64,000 nucleotides of DNA, taken from NCBI RefSeq assembly GCF_004349065.1, contig NZ_SMKZ01000002.1:1-64000 (forward strand), in the 5' to 3' direction. The position numbers and the translations under genes are program-made. Of the stretch, positions 27,459 to 36,026 are shown piece by piece; position 1 is the stretch's first letter; every line of letters starts with the position of its first letter. The notes beneath the pieces are model-generated. The model was not told the origin of the DNA. It searched no databases and was given only the letters and a program-made list of their open reading frames with translations. The DNA comes from Jiangella asiatica (lineage in GTDB: Bacteria; Actinomycetota; Actinomycetes; Jiangellales; Jiangellaceae).

Positions 27459-28388
27459 ATGACATCGACCAGTGAGGCCGGCCCGTCCATGGTGGACGAT
27501 CAGACGGCGACGATGCTTGGCCGGCGACGTGCTGGCCGGCGGCGAGGCCGTGGCCGGCGCCGCCGGAGCAACGTGGTCCGCGCCACCATCCTCAGTGTCG
27601 TTCTCGTGCCGATCTGTCTCGTGTGGATCTACCCGTTCATCTGGATGGTGTCGGCTTCGCTGAAGACCAACGCCGAAGTCTTCAGCGGTCTCGGGCTGTT
27701 CACCGACGTCGTCCGGCTGGACAACTACGTGCGCGCCTGGAACGAGGCCAACGTCGGGCGCTACTTCTTCAACAGCGTGTTCGTGACGGTCTTCTCCGTC
27801 CTGATCGCCGTCACCGCCACCTCGATGATCGGGTACGTGCTCGGCCGATACCGGTTCCGGGGCAAGAAGGTGATCATCGGGATCTTTGCCGCCGCGATCT
27901 TCCTGCCCGAGGGGTACACGATCATCCCGGTCTTCGACCTGATCTCCAAGCTCGGGCTGACCGGCTCGCTCTGGGGAGTCACCCTGGCCGAGGCCGGTGG
28001 CGCTCACGTCGTGATCATCCTGCTGTTCGCGGGGTTCTTCGCCCAGCTGCCGGGCGAGTTGGAGGAGGCGGCGCGGATCGACGGCGCCGGCTTCCTGCGG
28101 ATCTTCGCCAGCGTCTACCTCCCATTGGCGAAACCGGTCATCGCCACCGCCGTGATCCTGCAGTTCATGCACAGCTGGAACGACTTCCTGCTGCCTCTGG
28201 TGCTCACCTTGTCGCAACCGGACCTGCGCACGCTCGCCGTCGGCATCTACGCGTTCAAGGGCGAGCACCTCACCGACTGGTCCGGGATGGCCGCGGCGTC
28301 GACCATCGCCCTCCTGCCGATCATCCTGCTGTTCTTCTTCCTCCAGCGCTACTTCGTCGAGTCCGTCGCCGGCGCCATGAAGGGATGA
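27459..28388 (+). CDS. Carbohydrate ABC transporter permease (MalG/UgpE-like)
   Basis: A 309-residue permease. An Arg-rich N-terminal tail (about 20-45) is followed by the first membrane helix (VVLVPICLVWIYPFIWMVSA) and TNAEVFSGLG. The EAA loop is ELEEAARIDGAGFLRIFASV (about 200-220), and the C-terminus ends QRYFVESVAGAMKG, the MalG-type ending. It completes the importer and is followed after 3 bp by the PLD-like gene, so the latter belongs to the same transcript. Confidence 0.92.
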   Translation: MTSTSEAGPSMVDDQTATMLGRRRAGRRRGRGRRRRSNVVRATILSVVLVPICLVWIYPFIWMVSASLKTNAEVFSGLGLFTDVVRLDNYVRAWNEANVGRYFFNSVFVTVFSVLIAVTATSMIGYVLGRYRFRGKKVIIGIFAAAIFLPEGYTIIPVFDLISKLGLTGSLWGVTLAEAGGAHVVIILLFAGFFAQLPGELEEAARIDGAGFLRIFASVYLPLAKPVIATAVILQFMHSWNDFLLPLVLTLSQPDLRTLAVGIYAFKGEHLTDWSGMAAASTIALLPIILLFFFLQRYFVESVAGAMKG

Positions 28389-28391
28389 GTA

Positions 28392-29771
28392 ATGGGTGGA
28401 ATCATGCAACGCGGAACCGGCACGTCCCTGAGCGCGGCCGCGCGCCTGGCCGCGCTCGCCTCGACGCTCGTCCTGGTGAGCCTCGCCGCACCGGCGAACG
28501 CCGCCCCAGTCGGGTCATTGCCGCCGATCACCGATCCGGCGCCGTTCGGCTGCTTGCCGGCGACACCCGGCGACACCGTCGGCGGCCGGTACCTGGTGTG
28601 CACCAACGACCCCAGCTCCAGCGACCCGGCGCAGCGCGAGCCGTACCTCGAGGAGCTGACCCGGCTGACCGAGCTGGCCGTCGCCGGCGACCAGATCCAC
28701 ATCGCGATGTACAACTGGTGGTACCGGAAGGTGGACCAGCCCACCTACGACTACAGCGAGATGTACGACTTCACCCACGCGCTCATCGACGCCGCCGACC
28801 GCGGCGTGGGTGTGCACATCGCGCTCGACGAGCACTCCGACCCCGACCACTACGCCGACATCGACGTGCCCGGCCTCGCCCAGCCGTGGGACGAGCTCTC
28901 AGTAGCCGCGAACGTCGATTTCGTCTCGTGCGGGGAGACGACCGCGACCGACTCGCTGTGCCTGCAGACGCCCGGCAACGACTCCGCCATCCAGCACAAC
29001 AAGCTCTTCCTCTTCAGGCTCGGCGGCACCAAGCACGTTCTCGTGTCGTCGGCGAACCTCGGCGCCCCGGGGATGGGCGACCAGTACCAGAACCTCGTCG
29101 GCATCCGTGACGACGTCCGGCTCTACGACTTCTTCGCCGACTACTACCGGCGCCTGGTCGACAACGACTGGGACGGCTGGACCACCGCGGCGGACCGGCG
29201 CTCGAACGGCGACGCGAACCCCTTCACCGGCGTGGTCGAGACACGGGGTTACGTCTACCCGCATCCCAAGCCGGAAGACACGGTCGCCAACATTCTCGGC
29301 AAGGTGCAGAGCTGCCCGTCCTCGGGCGATCGGAAGATATGGCTGGCCGAGCCCTCCATCAAGAACAGCCGGCTGACCGCGAACGACAACCAGCTGCTCG
29401 ACCTGCTGACCAGCCTCGTGAATCTGGGATGTGGTGTCAAGATCATCACCAAGTCGGTGGACGACCCGGCCGACCCCGACGACGTGTTCTCGACCTTGAC
29501 CAGCACGGGTGCGGAGGTGGTGACGGTGTCGTGCCTGCACAGCAAGTACATCATCGTCGACGCGGTGAGCAACGGCATGAACGGCGGCGATCCAGGCAGC
29601 CGTGAGTACGTGTGGACCGGGTCGAGCAACCTGGGGCCTGGGTCGGCGTGGAGCTCGGCCAACAGCAACGTCTGGGTCGAGCAACACGACGTCGTGCGCG
29701 CGTATGTCTCGAACTTCACCGCGATCTGGAACCGCAACTACGCCGGGGAACCCGACCCGTCCTGCACGTAG
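28392..29771 (+). CDS. Secreted phospholipase-D-like (HKD) protein
   Basis: A 459-residue exported protein with a Sec-type signal peptide (LAALASTLVLVSLAAPANA, cleavage near residue 38). Two PLD half-motifs are seen: QHNKLFLF in the first domain (H-x-K, without the usual downstream Asp) and LHSKYIIVD in the second (complete H-x-K-x4-D). Eight or so cysteines suggest disulfides outside the cell. ATG 28392 or 28404 could start it. It is last in the ABC importer operon (3-bp spacing). PLD-family enzymes cut phosphodiesters, so a phosphodiester-bearing substrate such as a glycerophosphoryl-glycan or teichoic-type polymer is possible but unproven. Confidence 0.85.
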   Translation: MGGIMQRGTGTSLSAAARLAALASTLVLVSLAAPANAAPVGSLPPITDPAPFGCLPATPGDTVGGRYLVCTNDPSSSDPAQREPYLEELTRLTELAVAGDQIHIAMYNWWYRKVDQPTYDYSEMYDFTHALIDAADRGVGVHIALDEHSDPDHYADIDVPGLAQPWDELSVAANVDFVSCGETTATDSLCLQTPGNDSAIQHNKLFLFRLGGTKHVLVSSANLGAPGMGDQYQNLVGIRDDVRLYDFFADYYRRLVDNDWDGWTTAADRRSNGDANPFTGVVETRGYVYPHPKPEDTVANILGKVQSCPSSGDRKIWLAEPSIKNSRLTANDNQLLDLLTSLVNLGCGVKIITKSVDDPADPDDVFSTLTSTGAEVVTVSCLHSKYIIVDAVSNGMNGGDPGSREYVWTGSSNLGPGSAWSSANSNVWVEQHDVVRAYVSNFTAIWNRNYAGEPDPSCT

Positions 29772-30434
29772 CCGGACTCAGCGATATCGCGCGGCGAGCG
29801 AGGTGAGTACCGTCAGCATCGCGCTCGCCGCGGCCGTCCCGGGCGGCCGAGCTGGCCAGCGTCGACATGATGGTGACGCCCGTCCCGCCGCGACCAGTGC
29901 TTGCTTTCCGGTCCAGTCGTCGCAGGTGAAGCCGATGTGCGGTGGGCCTCCGAGGGCCTTCGCGAGGGGTCCAGCGGCCCGAGGCAGTCCGGGTGGCTGC
30001 CCTCGATCCGGGCCGCCGCGCAGCTCGCGCAACGAGACGGTGGTACGGCTCGCGCGAACGCACCCATCCGTGCCTCCAGGGCTCCCAGCCGGGCGAGGAT
30101 CTCGCGCGCCTCATCTATGGCCGTGACTCCCGTATGGCCGTGACTCCCGCCGCCGTGGGCGCGACGCCACGCGGGATCCTGCGGAACAGCTGGACGCCCA
30201 CTCATGGTCGAGGCCATCTCCCGGCGCTTCGCCGTCACCTCGCTCACGAACGTGTCGTACTCGCACCGATACCTCGGCGACGAGACGCTGCGCGACAGCG
30301 AGTCGGTGCTCGGTCTCCAGCTCACCGCGGTCCGTGGCGAGCGGGTTCTCGAACCTGGCGTGCCCGCGGCGAGCGCGTGAGGACCAGGTCATCGGGTACC
30401 GGTCGACGAGTGTCGGACGGACCGAGGAGTGATC
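29772..30434. other. Intergenic stretch without a convincing gene
   Basis: About 660 bases. On the minus strand, 29950-30320 contains a short helical, protein-like run (AIDEAREILARLGALEARMG) followed by a cysteine-rich segment. No family is recognisable and the flanking residues are not protein-like, so it may be a decayed small gene. The start of the next gene is preceded by CGAGGAG at 30423-30429. Confidence 0.3.
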
Positions 30435-32225
30435 ATGGCCGAGACCGTGGCGGACCGGTTGGTGGGACGGCTGCGCGAGTGGGGCGTTCAGCAGGTCTTC
30501 GGCTATCCGGGCGACGGCATCAACGGCATCGTCGCGGCGTTCGAGGCGGCGGACGGCGAGCCGCGGTTCGTCCAGTCGCGGCACGAGGAGATGTCGGCGT
30601 TCCAAGCGGTCGGCTATGCCAAGTTCAGCGGCCGGCCCGGGGTCTGCGCCGCGACGTCCGGCCCGGGCGCGATCCACCTGCTCAACGGCCTGTACGACGC
30701 CAAGCTCGACCACGTGCCCGTCGTGGCGATCGTCGGCCAGACGGCACGCGCGGCGATGGGCGGCCACTACCAGCAGGAGGTCGACCTCCAAGCGCTGTTC
30801 AAGGACGTCGCAAGCGACTACCTCGCGGAGGTGAACGTGCCGGAGCAGCTGCCCAACGCCGTGGACCGGGCGTTCCGGGCCGCTCTGGCCCGGCGAGGGC
30901 CGACGGCGTTGATCGTCCCGGCCGATGTGCAGGAGCTCGACTACAGCGCGCCCGGTCACGTGTTCCGGCAGGTGCCGTCTGGACCGCCGGACGCCCCGGA
31001 GGCCGTGGTAGTGCCGAGCGAGGATCAGCTCGCGGCGGCCGCGGGCGTGCTGAACGCCGGACGGAAGGTCGCCATCCTGGTCGGCCAGGGTGCCCGGGGT
31101 GCCGCCGACGAGGTGATGCAGGTCGCTGAGACGACCGGGGGCGGCGTGGCGAAGGCCCTGCTCGGCAAGGACGTGCTGTCCGACGATCTCCCCTATGTCA
31201 CCGGCTCGATCGGCCTGCTCGGCACCCGAGCCAGCTACGAGCTGATGCGGGGCTGCGACACCCTGCTGATCGTCGGCTCGAGCTTCCCGTACACGCAGTT
31301 CCTGCCCGACTTCGGCCAGGCCCGCGCCGTGCAGATCGACCTCGACGGCCGCATGGTCGGCATGCGCTACCCAACCGAAGTGAACCTGGTGGGCGAGGCA
31401 CGGGCGACGCTGCGGGCGTTGCTCCCACTGCTCCGGCCGACGACCGACCGCTCGTGGCGTGAGGAGGTGGAGGGTCACGTCGCCGACTGGTGGGGGATCG
31501 TCGAGCGCCAGGCCATGATGGACGCACGGCCGGTCAACCCGATGCGCATCGTGCACGAGCTGTCGCTGCGCGTCCCGGACGACGCGATCGTCACCGCCGA
31601 CTCGGGCTCGTCGACCACCTGGTACGCGCGCCTGCTCCGGATGCGCGGGCGGATGCGCGGTTCGCTGTCGGGCACGCTGGCGACGATGGGTGCGGGCGTG
31701 CCGTACGCGATCGGTGCGAAGTTCGCCCACCCCGACCGGCCGGTCGTCGCACTGGTCGGCGACGGAGCGATGCAGATGAACGGGCTGGCCGAGCTGATGA
31801 CGGTCACCCGGTACCGGGACCGGTGGGTTGACCAACGCTTCGTCGTCTGTGTCTTCCACAACAACGATCTCAACATGGTGACCTGGGAGCTGCGGGCGAT
31901 GGGCGGCGCGCCGAAGTTCGAGGACTCGCAGACCCTGCCTGACGTCGACTACGCCGGCCTGGCACGCGGCCTCGGGTTCGAGGCGATCAATGTCGACGAG
32001 CCCGGTGCGCTGGGGGACGCCTGGGATCGGGCGCTGTCCGCGGATCGGCCGGTCCTGCTGGACGTCCGGTGCGACCCGGAGATCCCGCCGATCCCGCCGC
32101 ACGTCACCTTCGAGCAGCTCAAGGACACCACCGAGGCGCTGCTCAAGGGCGACCCGAGCGCATGGCGGGGCCTCGTCCACGGTGTGCGGGCAAAAGCACA
32201 GGAGTACGTCCCGGGCCAACGGTGA
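30435..32225 (+). CDS. Thiamine-diphosphate-dependent enzyme, pyruvate oxidase/dehydrogenase-like
   Basis: A 596-residue ThDP enzyme of the pyruvate oxidase/acetolactate synthase superfamily. ATG 30435 has CGAGGAG 5 bases upstream; a GTG six bases earlier is less likely. The N-terminal Pyr domain has the catalytic Glu in SRHEEMSAF and the FGYPGDGIN loop. The central domain (about 190-340) contains VGQGARGAADEVM and would bind FAD or a nucleotide. The C-terminal PP domain holds the ThDP motif VGDGAMQMNG...FHNNDLN. It lacks an obvious membrane-binding amphipathic tail, so phosphate/oxygen-dependent oxidase, quinone-linked and other decarboxylase activities all remain possible. It stands alone, followed by a hairpin. 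Confidence 0.85.
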   Translation: MAETVADRLVGRLREWGVQQVFGYPGDGINGIVAAFEAADGEPRFVQSRHEEMSAFQAVGYAKFSGRPGVCAATSGPGAIHLLNGLYDAKLDHVPVVAIVGQTARAAMGGHYQQEVDLQALFKDVASDYLAEVNVPEQLPNAVDRAFRAALARRGPTALIVPADVQELDYSAPGHVFRQVPSGPPDAPEAVVVPSEDQLAAAAGVLNAGRKVAILVGQGARGAADEVMQVAETTGGGVAKALLGKDVLSDDLPYVTGSIGLLGTRASYELMRGCDTLLIVGSSFPYTQFLPDFGQARAVQIDLDGRMVGMRYPTEVNLVGEARATLRALLPLLRPTTDRSWREEVEGHVADWWGIVERQAMMDARPVNPMRIVHELSLRVPDDAIVTADSGSSTTWYARLLRMRGRMRGSLSGTLATMGAGVPYAIGAKFAHPDRPVVALVGDGAMQMNGLAELMTVTRYRDRWVDQRFVVCVFHNNDLNMVTWELRAMGGAPKFEDSQTLPDVDYAGLARGLGFEAINVDEPGALGDAWDRALSADRPVLLDVRCDPEIPPIPPHVTFEQLKDTTEALLKGDPSAWRGLVHGVRAKAQEYVPGQR

Positions 32226-32291
32226 CCGCTCCCCCGGCGCACAGCACTGGCGAGCCGCAGGTAAGGCGGGCGGATGGCGTCTGAGAGACGA

Positions 32292-32320
32292 GCGCCCGCC
32301 GAACCCCCGCTGGCGGGCGC
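32292..32320 (+). terminator. Rho-independent-like hairpin after the ThDP enzyme
   Basis: Stem GCGCCCGCC (32292-32300) pairs perfectly with GGCGGGCGC (32312-32320) around an 11-base loop, about 67 bases past the stop codon. There is no U-run, as is usual in high-GC actinomycetes. Confidence 0.6.
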
Positions 32321-32856
32321 CGGAGGGGGCGGGCACCTCGCCCGGTACGGCCGGACCATCCGGGGCATGGCGCTACCGGCCGGTACATCACATTCGCCCC
32401 ACAGTCGATATTCGTCAACATGTGTCGCGATGTCGGTGGCGGCGCCCGCGCGGCTGAGGGCTCGACCGCACGCCGTGCGGCGATGGTCCGCTGAATGAAC
32501 GGCCGCGCATAGGGTATGAAAGGTCCGTGGGTCGCGGCGGCTGACGTGGCATCAGGGTCTAGCCGCCGCGACCCGCGTGGATGTGCCTCCTGGATGCGGT
32601 GCGGCCCGGTGGTCCGGACCATCCTCGCGGAGAAATTTCTGATCGTGGTTCCCGGGTCGGTCCCGCCGGCGGGCTGGTGTTCCGGGCGCCTCGATCAGGT
32701 GTACGCACCTGACGGCAGCTGGCCGCGGCCCATTGGACTGGAAGACGGACCGTTCTGTACCGCAAGGGGTTGATAGCGGCAACGCAACGTGCTTTCGTGG
32801 ATCTAGCGTGGTCAAGCAATCGCCACCGCCCTTCGATTTTCTGGAGAGGTGTCGGC
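32321..32856. other. Intergenic stretch upstream of the sigma factor, no gene seen
   Basis: About 535 bases with no convincing open frame on either strand. A GGGTAT box at 32512-32517 resembles the -10 of SigB/SigF-type promoters, but I see no matching GTTT -35 at the right distance, so no promoter is called. Confidence 0.4.
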
Positions 32857-33702
32857 ATGCAGGCCCAGGTCTTCTCGTCCATCGACGAGCGCGCACAGCA
32901 CCACCGCCAGCACCCCGAGAGAACAGATCGCCGAGAGGCGGCGAACGACCTGTTCAGGAGGGCCGCCCGGGCCAAAGGCCACGAGCGCCAGCGGCTGATC
33001 GACGAAATCGTCCTGCTCCATCTCGGCCTCGCGGAATCCGTCGCCAGGCGCTACAGCAACCGCGGCATCGAGCGTGACGACCTCGTCCAGGTCGCGAACC
33101 TCGGGCTGGTCAACGCCGCCCAGCGGTTCGATCCCGACCTCGGCAAGGACTTCGTCTCCTTCGCGATGCCCACCATCACCGGCGAGGTGAAGCGGTACTT
33201 CCGCGACCATGGCTGGGCCGTCCGGCCGCCGCGTCGGGTCCAGGAACTGCATGCGGCTTTGAGGGTGGCCACGGCCCAGCTCTCGCAGTCTCTCGGCGCG
33301 GCGCCGACGCATGCGGAACTGGCCGAGCATCTCGGCGTCGACGTCGAGGAGATCAGGGAGGCCACCGCTTCACACGAGTGCTTCACGACCGCCTCCATCG
33401 ATTATCGCGGTGGCGATGGTGACGAGACGCCGATGGCGGACTCACTCGGCGAGGAGGAGCGCGGTTTCGCCCGCGCCGACGCTGTCGTGATGCTGGCGCC
33501 GCTGTGTCGCGAGCTGCCGCAGCGGGATCGCCGCATTCTCTACCTCCGGTTCTTCCGCGGCTGGACACAGCAGGAGATCGCCCAGGAGTTGGGCGTCACC
33601 CAGATGCAGGTGTCACGCCTGCTGGCCCGAATCCTCGGTGCCTTGCGATCCGGCCTCGGCGCGCCGGAGCCCGACCGGCCCACCCGGCGGCGTCGCGCGT
33701 AG
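32857..33702 (+). CDS. SigB/SigF/SigG-type RNA polymerase sigma factor
   Basis: A 281-residue group 3 sigma-70 factor. ATG 32857 follows a strong ribosome site (TGGAGAGGTG); the longer frame adds sequence without sigma features. Region 2: HLGLAESVARRYSNRGIERD, DLVQVANLGLVNAAQRFDPD and FAMPTITGEVKRYFRDHGWA. Region 3: RVQELHAALRVATAQLSQSL with HAELAEHLGVDVEEI. Region 4: LCRELPQRDRRILYLRFFRG with TQQEIAQELGVTQMQVSRLL. This is the actinobacterial stress/differentiation sigma family. No anti-sigma or anti-anti-sigma partner is adjacent, which is unusual, since such factors are normally controlled by an RsbW-like kinase encoded nearby. Confidence 0.92.
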   Translation: MQAQVFSSIDERAQHHRQHPERTDRREAANDLFRRAARAKGHERQRLIDEIVLLHLGLAESVARRYSNRGIERDDLVQVANLGLVNAAQRFDPDLGKDFVSFAMPTITGEVKRYFRDHGWAVRPPRRVQELHAALRVATAQLSQSLGAAPTHAELAEHLGVDVEEIREATASHECFTTASIDYRGGDGDETPMADSLGEEERGFARADAVVMLAPLCRELPQRDRRILYLRFFRGWTQQEIAQELGVTQMQVSRLLARILGALRSGLGAPEPDRPTRRRRA

Positions 33703-33839
33703 CCGGCTGGCCGCCGACACACGAAGCCTGAGCCGGTCGACCCGGACCGGCCGGCCACAGGTGTTCGCACCGGGCGACAGCCCCAGCAGGCACATCGAGC
33801 ACATCACCGTCGTGACCGGCGTAGGGAGGGCTCTTCTGG

Positions 33840-34067
33840 TCAGCTCTTCTTCCGAGCGGCCGCCTTGCCGCCCTTGCTGCCGGCCTTCTTCTTCTGGGCG
33901 GTGGTGCCGCCTTGCGAGCTGTCGCCACCGGAACCACTCTTCGTGCCGCCACGGCTCGATGAGCCGGGGGAGTTGGCGATGCGTGCCGCTCGCTCCTTCG
34001 ACATGCCCTTGTCCTTGAGGGCTTCGTACTGCTTCTCGTTCTTCACGTTCGCCGACTTGCGGGGCAT
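33840..34067 (-). CDS. Small basic Lys/Ser/Gly-rich protein (DUF7218-like)
   Basis: A 75-residue protein. ATG 34067 has GGAGGTGGCA just upstream, a strong ribosome site, so the four-residue longer reading was rejected. The conserved N-terminal part, VKNEKQYEALKDKGMSKERA then ARIANSP, is followed by a low-complexity Ser/Gly/Lys tail ending KAAARKKS. Proteins with this head occur widely in actinobacteria and have no proven function; the basic tail suggests nucleic-acid binding. The family name is from memory. Confidence 0.75.
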   Translation of the reverse strand: MPRKSANVKNEKQYEALKDKGMSKERAARIANSPGSSSRGGTKSGSGGDSSQGGTTAQKKKAGSKGGKAAARKKS

Positions 34068-34178
34068 TGCCACCTCCACGTCTGTGCTGCTCGTGAGGGT
34101 CTCCTACCCTTCCGTTACCGGTTCACACGGCCGTGGTTCCGTGCCCGGGTACCGTCTGAGGCGCCGCTGGCGGGGTAG

Positions 34179-35396
34179 ATGGTCACCATGCGCGTCGACG
34201 GCTCGATCGGCCTGGTCCGCCTGGGGTATCGGTGGGCAGCGGAGCTTCGGCGAGGGCAGCCTGCCGTCGAGACCCGGTTCCTCGGCCGACCCGCCGCCGT
34301 CATCGGTGGTCCAGCTGGGGTGAGGCGCTTCTATGACCCGCGGCTGCGCCGCCAGGGTGCGGTTCCCACGCCGGTGAGCTCTGTGCTCTTCGGGCGAGCG
34401 TCGATCCATGGTCTCGACGGCGACGAGCACCACCACCAGAAGACGATGTACATCGAGGCCCTTGGTCCGGACTCGCTGGGCCGGCTGCGTGACCAGGCAC
34501 GCCGGCAGTGGGCGGCCGCCGCCCGGGCCTGGGAGCCCGGGAGGCCGTTCGTCCTGTTCGATCAGGCCGTTCACGTTCTGTCGGCGGTGGCGATCGCGTG
34601 GTCGGGCATCCCGTGCGGGCCGGGGGAGGTCTCGCGCCGCGCTGGCCAGCTGGTCGCCGTCCTCGACGGGTTCGCCAGCCCTGGCCCGCGCTACCTGAGG
34701 GCACGCCTCGCGCGCCGGCGGCTCGACCGATGGGCGACCGCGCTGATCCGGGCCGTTCGCACCCACCACATCGTTCCAGACCCCGGAACCGCGCTGGAGA
34801 CCACGGCTGAAGCGCGGGACGTGACCGGACGGCTCTCAGCGGATCCGGCAGCGGCGGTGGCCCTGCTGAACCTGGTGCGCCCCATGGTCGCCGTTGCCTG
34901 GTTCGTGGCCTTCGCCGGTGTCGCACTGGACCACCAGCCGTGGTGGCGTGCGCGCATCGCCGACGGGGACGCGGCCGCGTGCACCGCGTTCGCACACGAG
35001 GTCCGCCGCCGATATCCGTTCGTTCCGGTGCTGGCCGCTCGTGCCCGCACCGACCAGGACGTCCTTGGGGTTCCCGTGCCGGACGGCGGTTACGTGATCC
35101 TCGATGTGGACGGCACCGACCGGGACCCGCGGCACTGGCCTGACCCGGACAGGTTCGATCCCGGCCGTTTCCTCGGCCCGACGATCGCCCCTGGCACACT
35201 CGTACCGCAGGGCGGCGGAGACCTGCGGACCGGCCACCGCTGCCCTGGCGAAGCCGCCACCCTCGTCCTACTCGAGGAGGCGGTCCGGCGGCTCGCGCTG
35301 ACCCGATACGACCTGCCACCGCAAGACCTCACCGTCGACCTCGCGCGGATCCCCGCCCGACCGCTCAGCGGGGTCGTCGCCGTGACGCGCCGCTGA
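34179..35396 (+). CDS. Cytochrome P450 of CYP152 type (fatty-acid peroxygenase)
   Basis: A 405-residue heme-thiolate enzyme; ATG 34179 or 34188. The heme loop is GGGDLRTGHRCPGE, the CYP152 pattern, with the Cys ligand in HRCPGE. The I-helix region reads LLNLVRPMVAVAWFVAFAGV, also diagnostic of CYP152, where the usual acid/Thr pair is replaced by an Arg-Pro that anchors the fatty-acid carboxylate. The ExxR region appears as HEVRRRYPFVPVLAARA. Known members hydroxylate or decarboxylate fatty acids using H2O2 directly, without redox partners, and none is encoded nearby. Chain length and alpha/beta preference cannot be predicted here. Confidence 0.88.
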   Translation: MVTMRVDGSIGLVRLGYRWAAELRRGQPAVETRFLGRPAAVIGGPAGVRRFYDPRLRRQGAVPTPVSSVLFGRASIHGLDGDEHHHQKTMYIEALGPDSLGRLRDQARRQWAAAARAWEPGRPFVLFDQAVHVLSAVAIAWSGIPCGPGEVSRRAGQLVAVLDGFASPGPRYLRARLARRRLDRWATALIRAVRTHHIVPDPGTALETTAEARDVTGRLSADPAAAVALLNLVRPMVAVAWFVAFAGVALDHQPWWRARIADGDAAACTAFAHEVRRRYPFVPVLAARARTDQDVLGVPVPDGGYVILDVDGTDRDPRHWPDPDRFDPGRFLGPTIAPGTLVPQGGGDLRTGHRCPGEAATLVLLEEAVRRLALTRYDLPPQDLTVDLARIPARPLSGVVAVTRR

Positions 35397-35468
35397 ATCA
35401 AGGCCGCGGTCGCCAGCGGCGTCAGCTGGTCGAGGCTCTCCAGGAGCCCGCGCAGCGACTGGCGACCG

Positions 35469-35621
35469 GTGAGACCGTGGGTCGAACATGATCTCGTCGG
35501 CGCCGACGTCGCGCACGGCGGGTGGTTCCCCGGCATCGACTGGGTGGCTGTCGTCCTCTGCAACGACGCGGACGTCGCGCCCGTGTATTCGCGGGCCCGC
35601 GAACTCATCACCGCCGGCTGA
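35469..35621 (+). pseudogene. C-terminal relic of a serine hydrolase (beta-lactamase family)?
   Basis: A 50-codon stretch just after the P450 gene ends in GGWFPGIDWVAVVLCNDADV followed by ARELITAG. This resembles the last strands and helix of class C beta-lactamase-like hydrolases (HDGGWPG...VAVLCND). No upstream part of such a gene is present, so I read it as a fragment. The resemblance rests on one short block. Confidence 0.35.
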
Positions 35622-35780
35622 CCAACTCGGCGCGAAGCCGGCGGTGAGGAGCTCGCAGCCGGTTCGCCCCAACTCCGGCGATGCGCTATCCTCGGGCAGG
35701 CAAGATCGAGGGCCGGAACGGCAGAAGCCGCATCTGGCAAGGGTTCTTGTCAGGCTTCCGTACAGCACGGGAGTCGGCGA

Positions 35781-35857
35781 CGCGGGGTGGAGCAGCTCGG
35801 TAGCTCGCTGGGCTCATAACCCAGAGGCCGCAGGTTCAAATCCTGCCCCCGCTACCA
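35781..35857 (+). tRNA. Initiator tRNA-Met (CAT)
   Basis: A 77-nt cloverleaf with encoded CCA. Anticodon loop CTCATAA lies on a stem CTGGG/CCCAG that carries the three consecutive G-C pairs diagnostic of initiator tRNA. The first base pair is mismatched (C1-U72), as in actinobacterial tRNA-fMet. The acceptor is GCGGGG/CCCCGC and the T-arm is GCAGGTTCAAATCCTGC. It probably serves as the attachment site of the integrated element whose remains follow. Confidence 0.95.
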
Positions 35858-35922
35858 AAACCGCAGGTCAGGCAAGGTTTCCCCTTCTCGGATGGGGAGA
35901 GAAACCATGCAAGACTCGGCGA

Positions 35923-35955
35923 AAAGTCGGCGCGATCACCAGTCGCGCCGACTTT
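35923..35955 (+). terminator. Perfect 13-bp hairpin downstream of tRNA-fMet
   Basis: AAAGTCGGCGCGA (35923-35935) and TCGCGCCGACTTT (35943-35955) pair without mismatch around a 7-base loop, followed by CTTCATTT. It lies between the tRNA and the excisionase gene and probably ends the tRNA transcript. Confidence 0.65.
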
Positions 35956-36026
35956 CTTCATTTCCCACCAGGTGCGTACTCGACACCGCTCGGCGGCGCT
36001 CGGTCCGCCTCGCACACCCGACGTGC

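Noticed and set aside
26742-28409. A minus-strand open frame of 555 codons opposite the ABC permeases
   Set aside because: It has charged low-complexity sequence with no motif; the permeases on the other strand have EAA loops.
30111-32336. A long open frame (about 740 codons) on the minus strand opposite the ThDP enzyme
   Set aside because: It is antisense to a gene with clear catalytic motifs, shows no domain, and arises from third-position GC bias.
32508-32520. A GGGTAT box as a SigB-type promoter for the sigma gene
   Set aside because: No GTTT-like -35 at the required 14-16 bases, and about 340 bases from the start codon.
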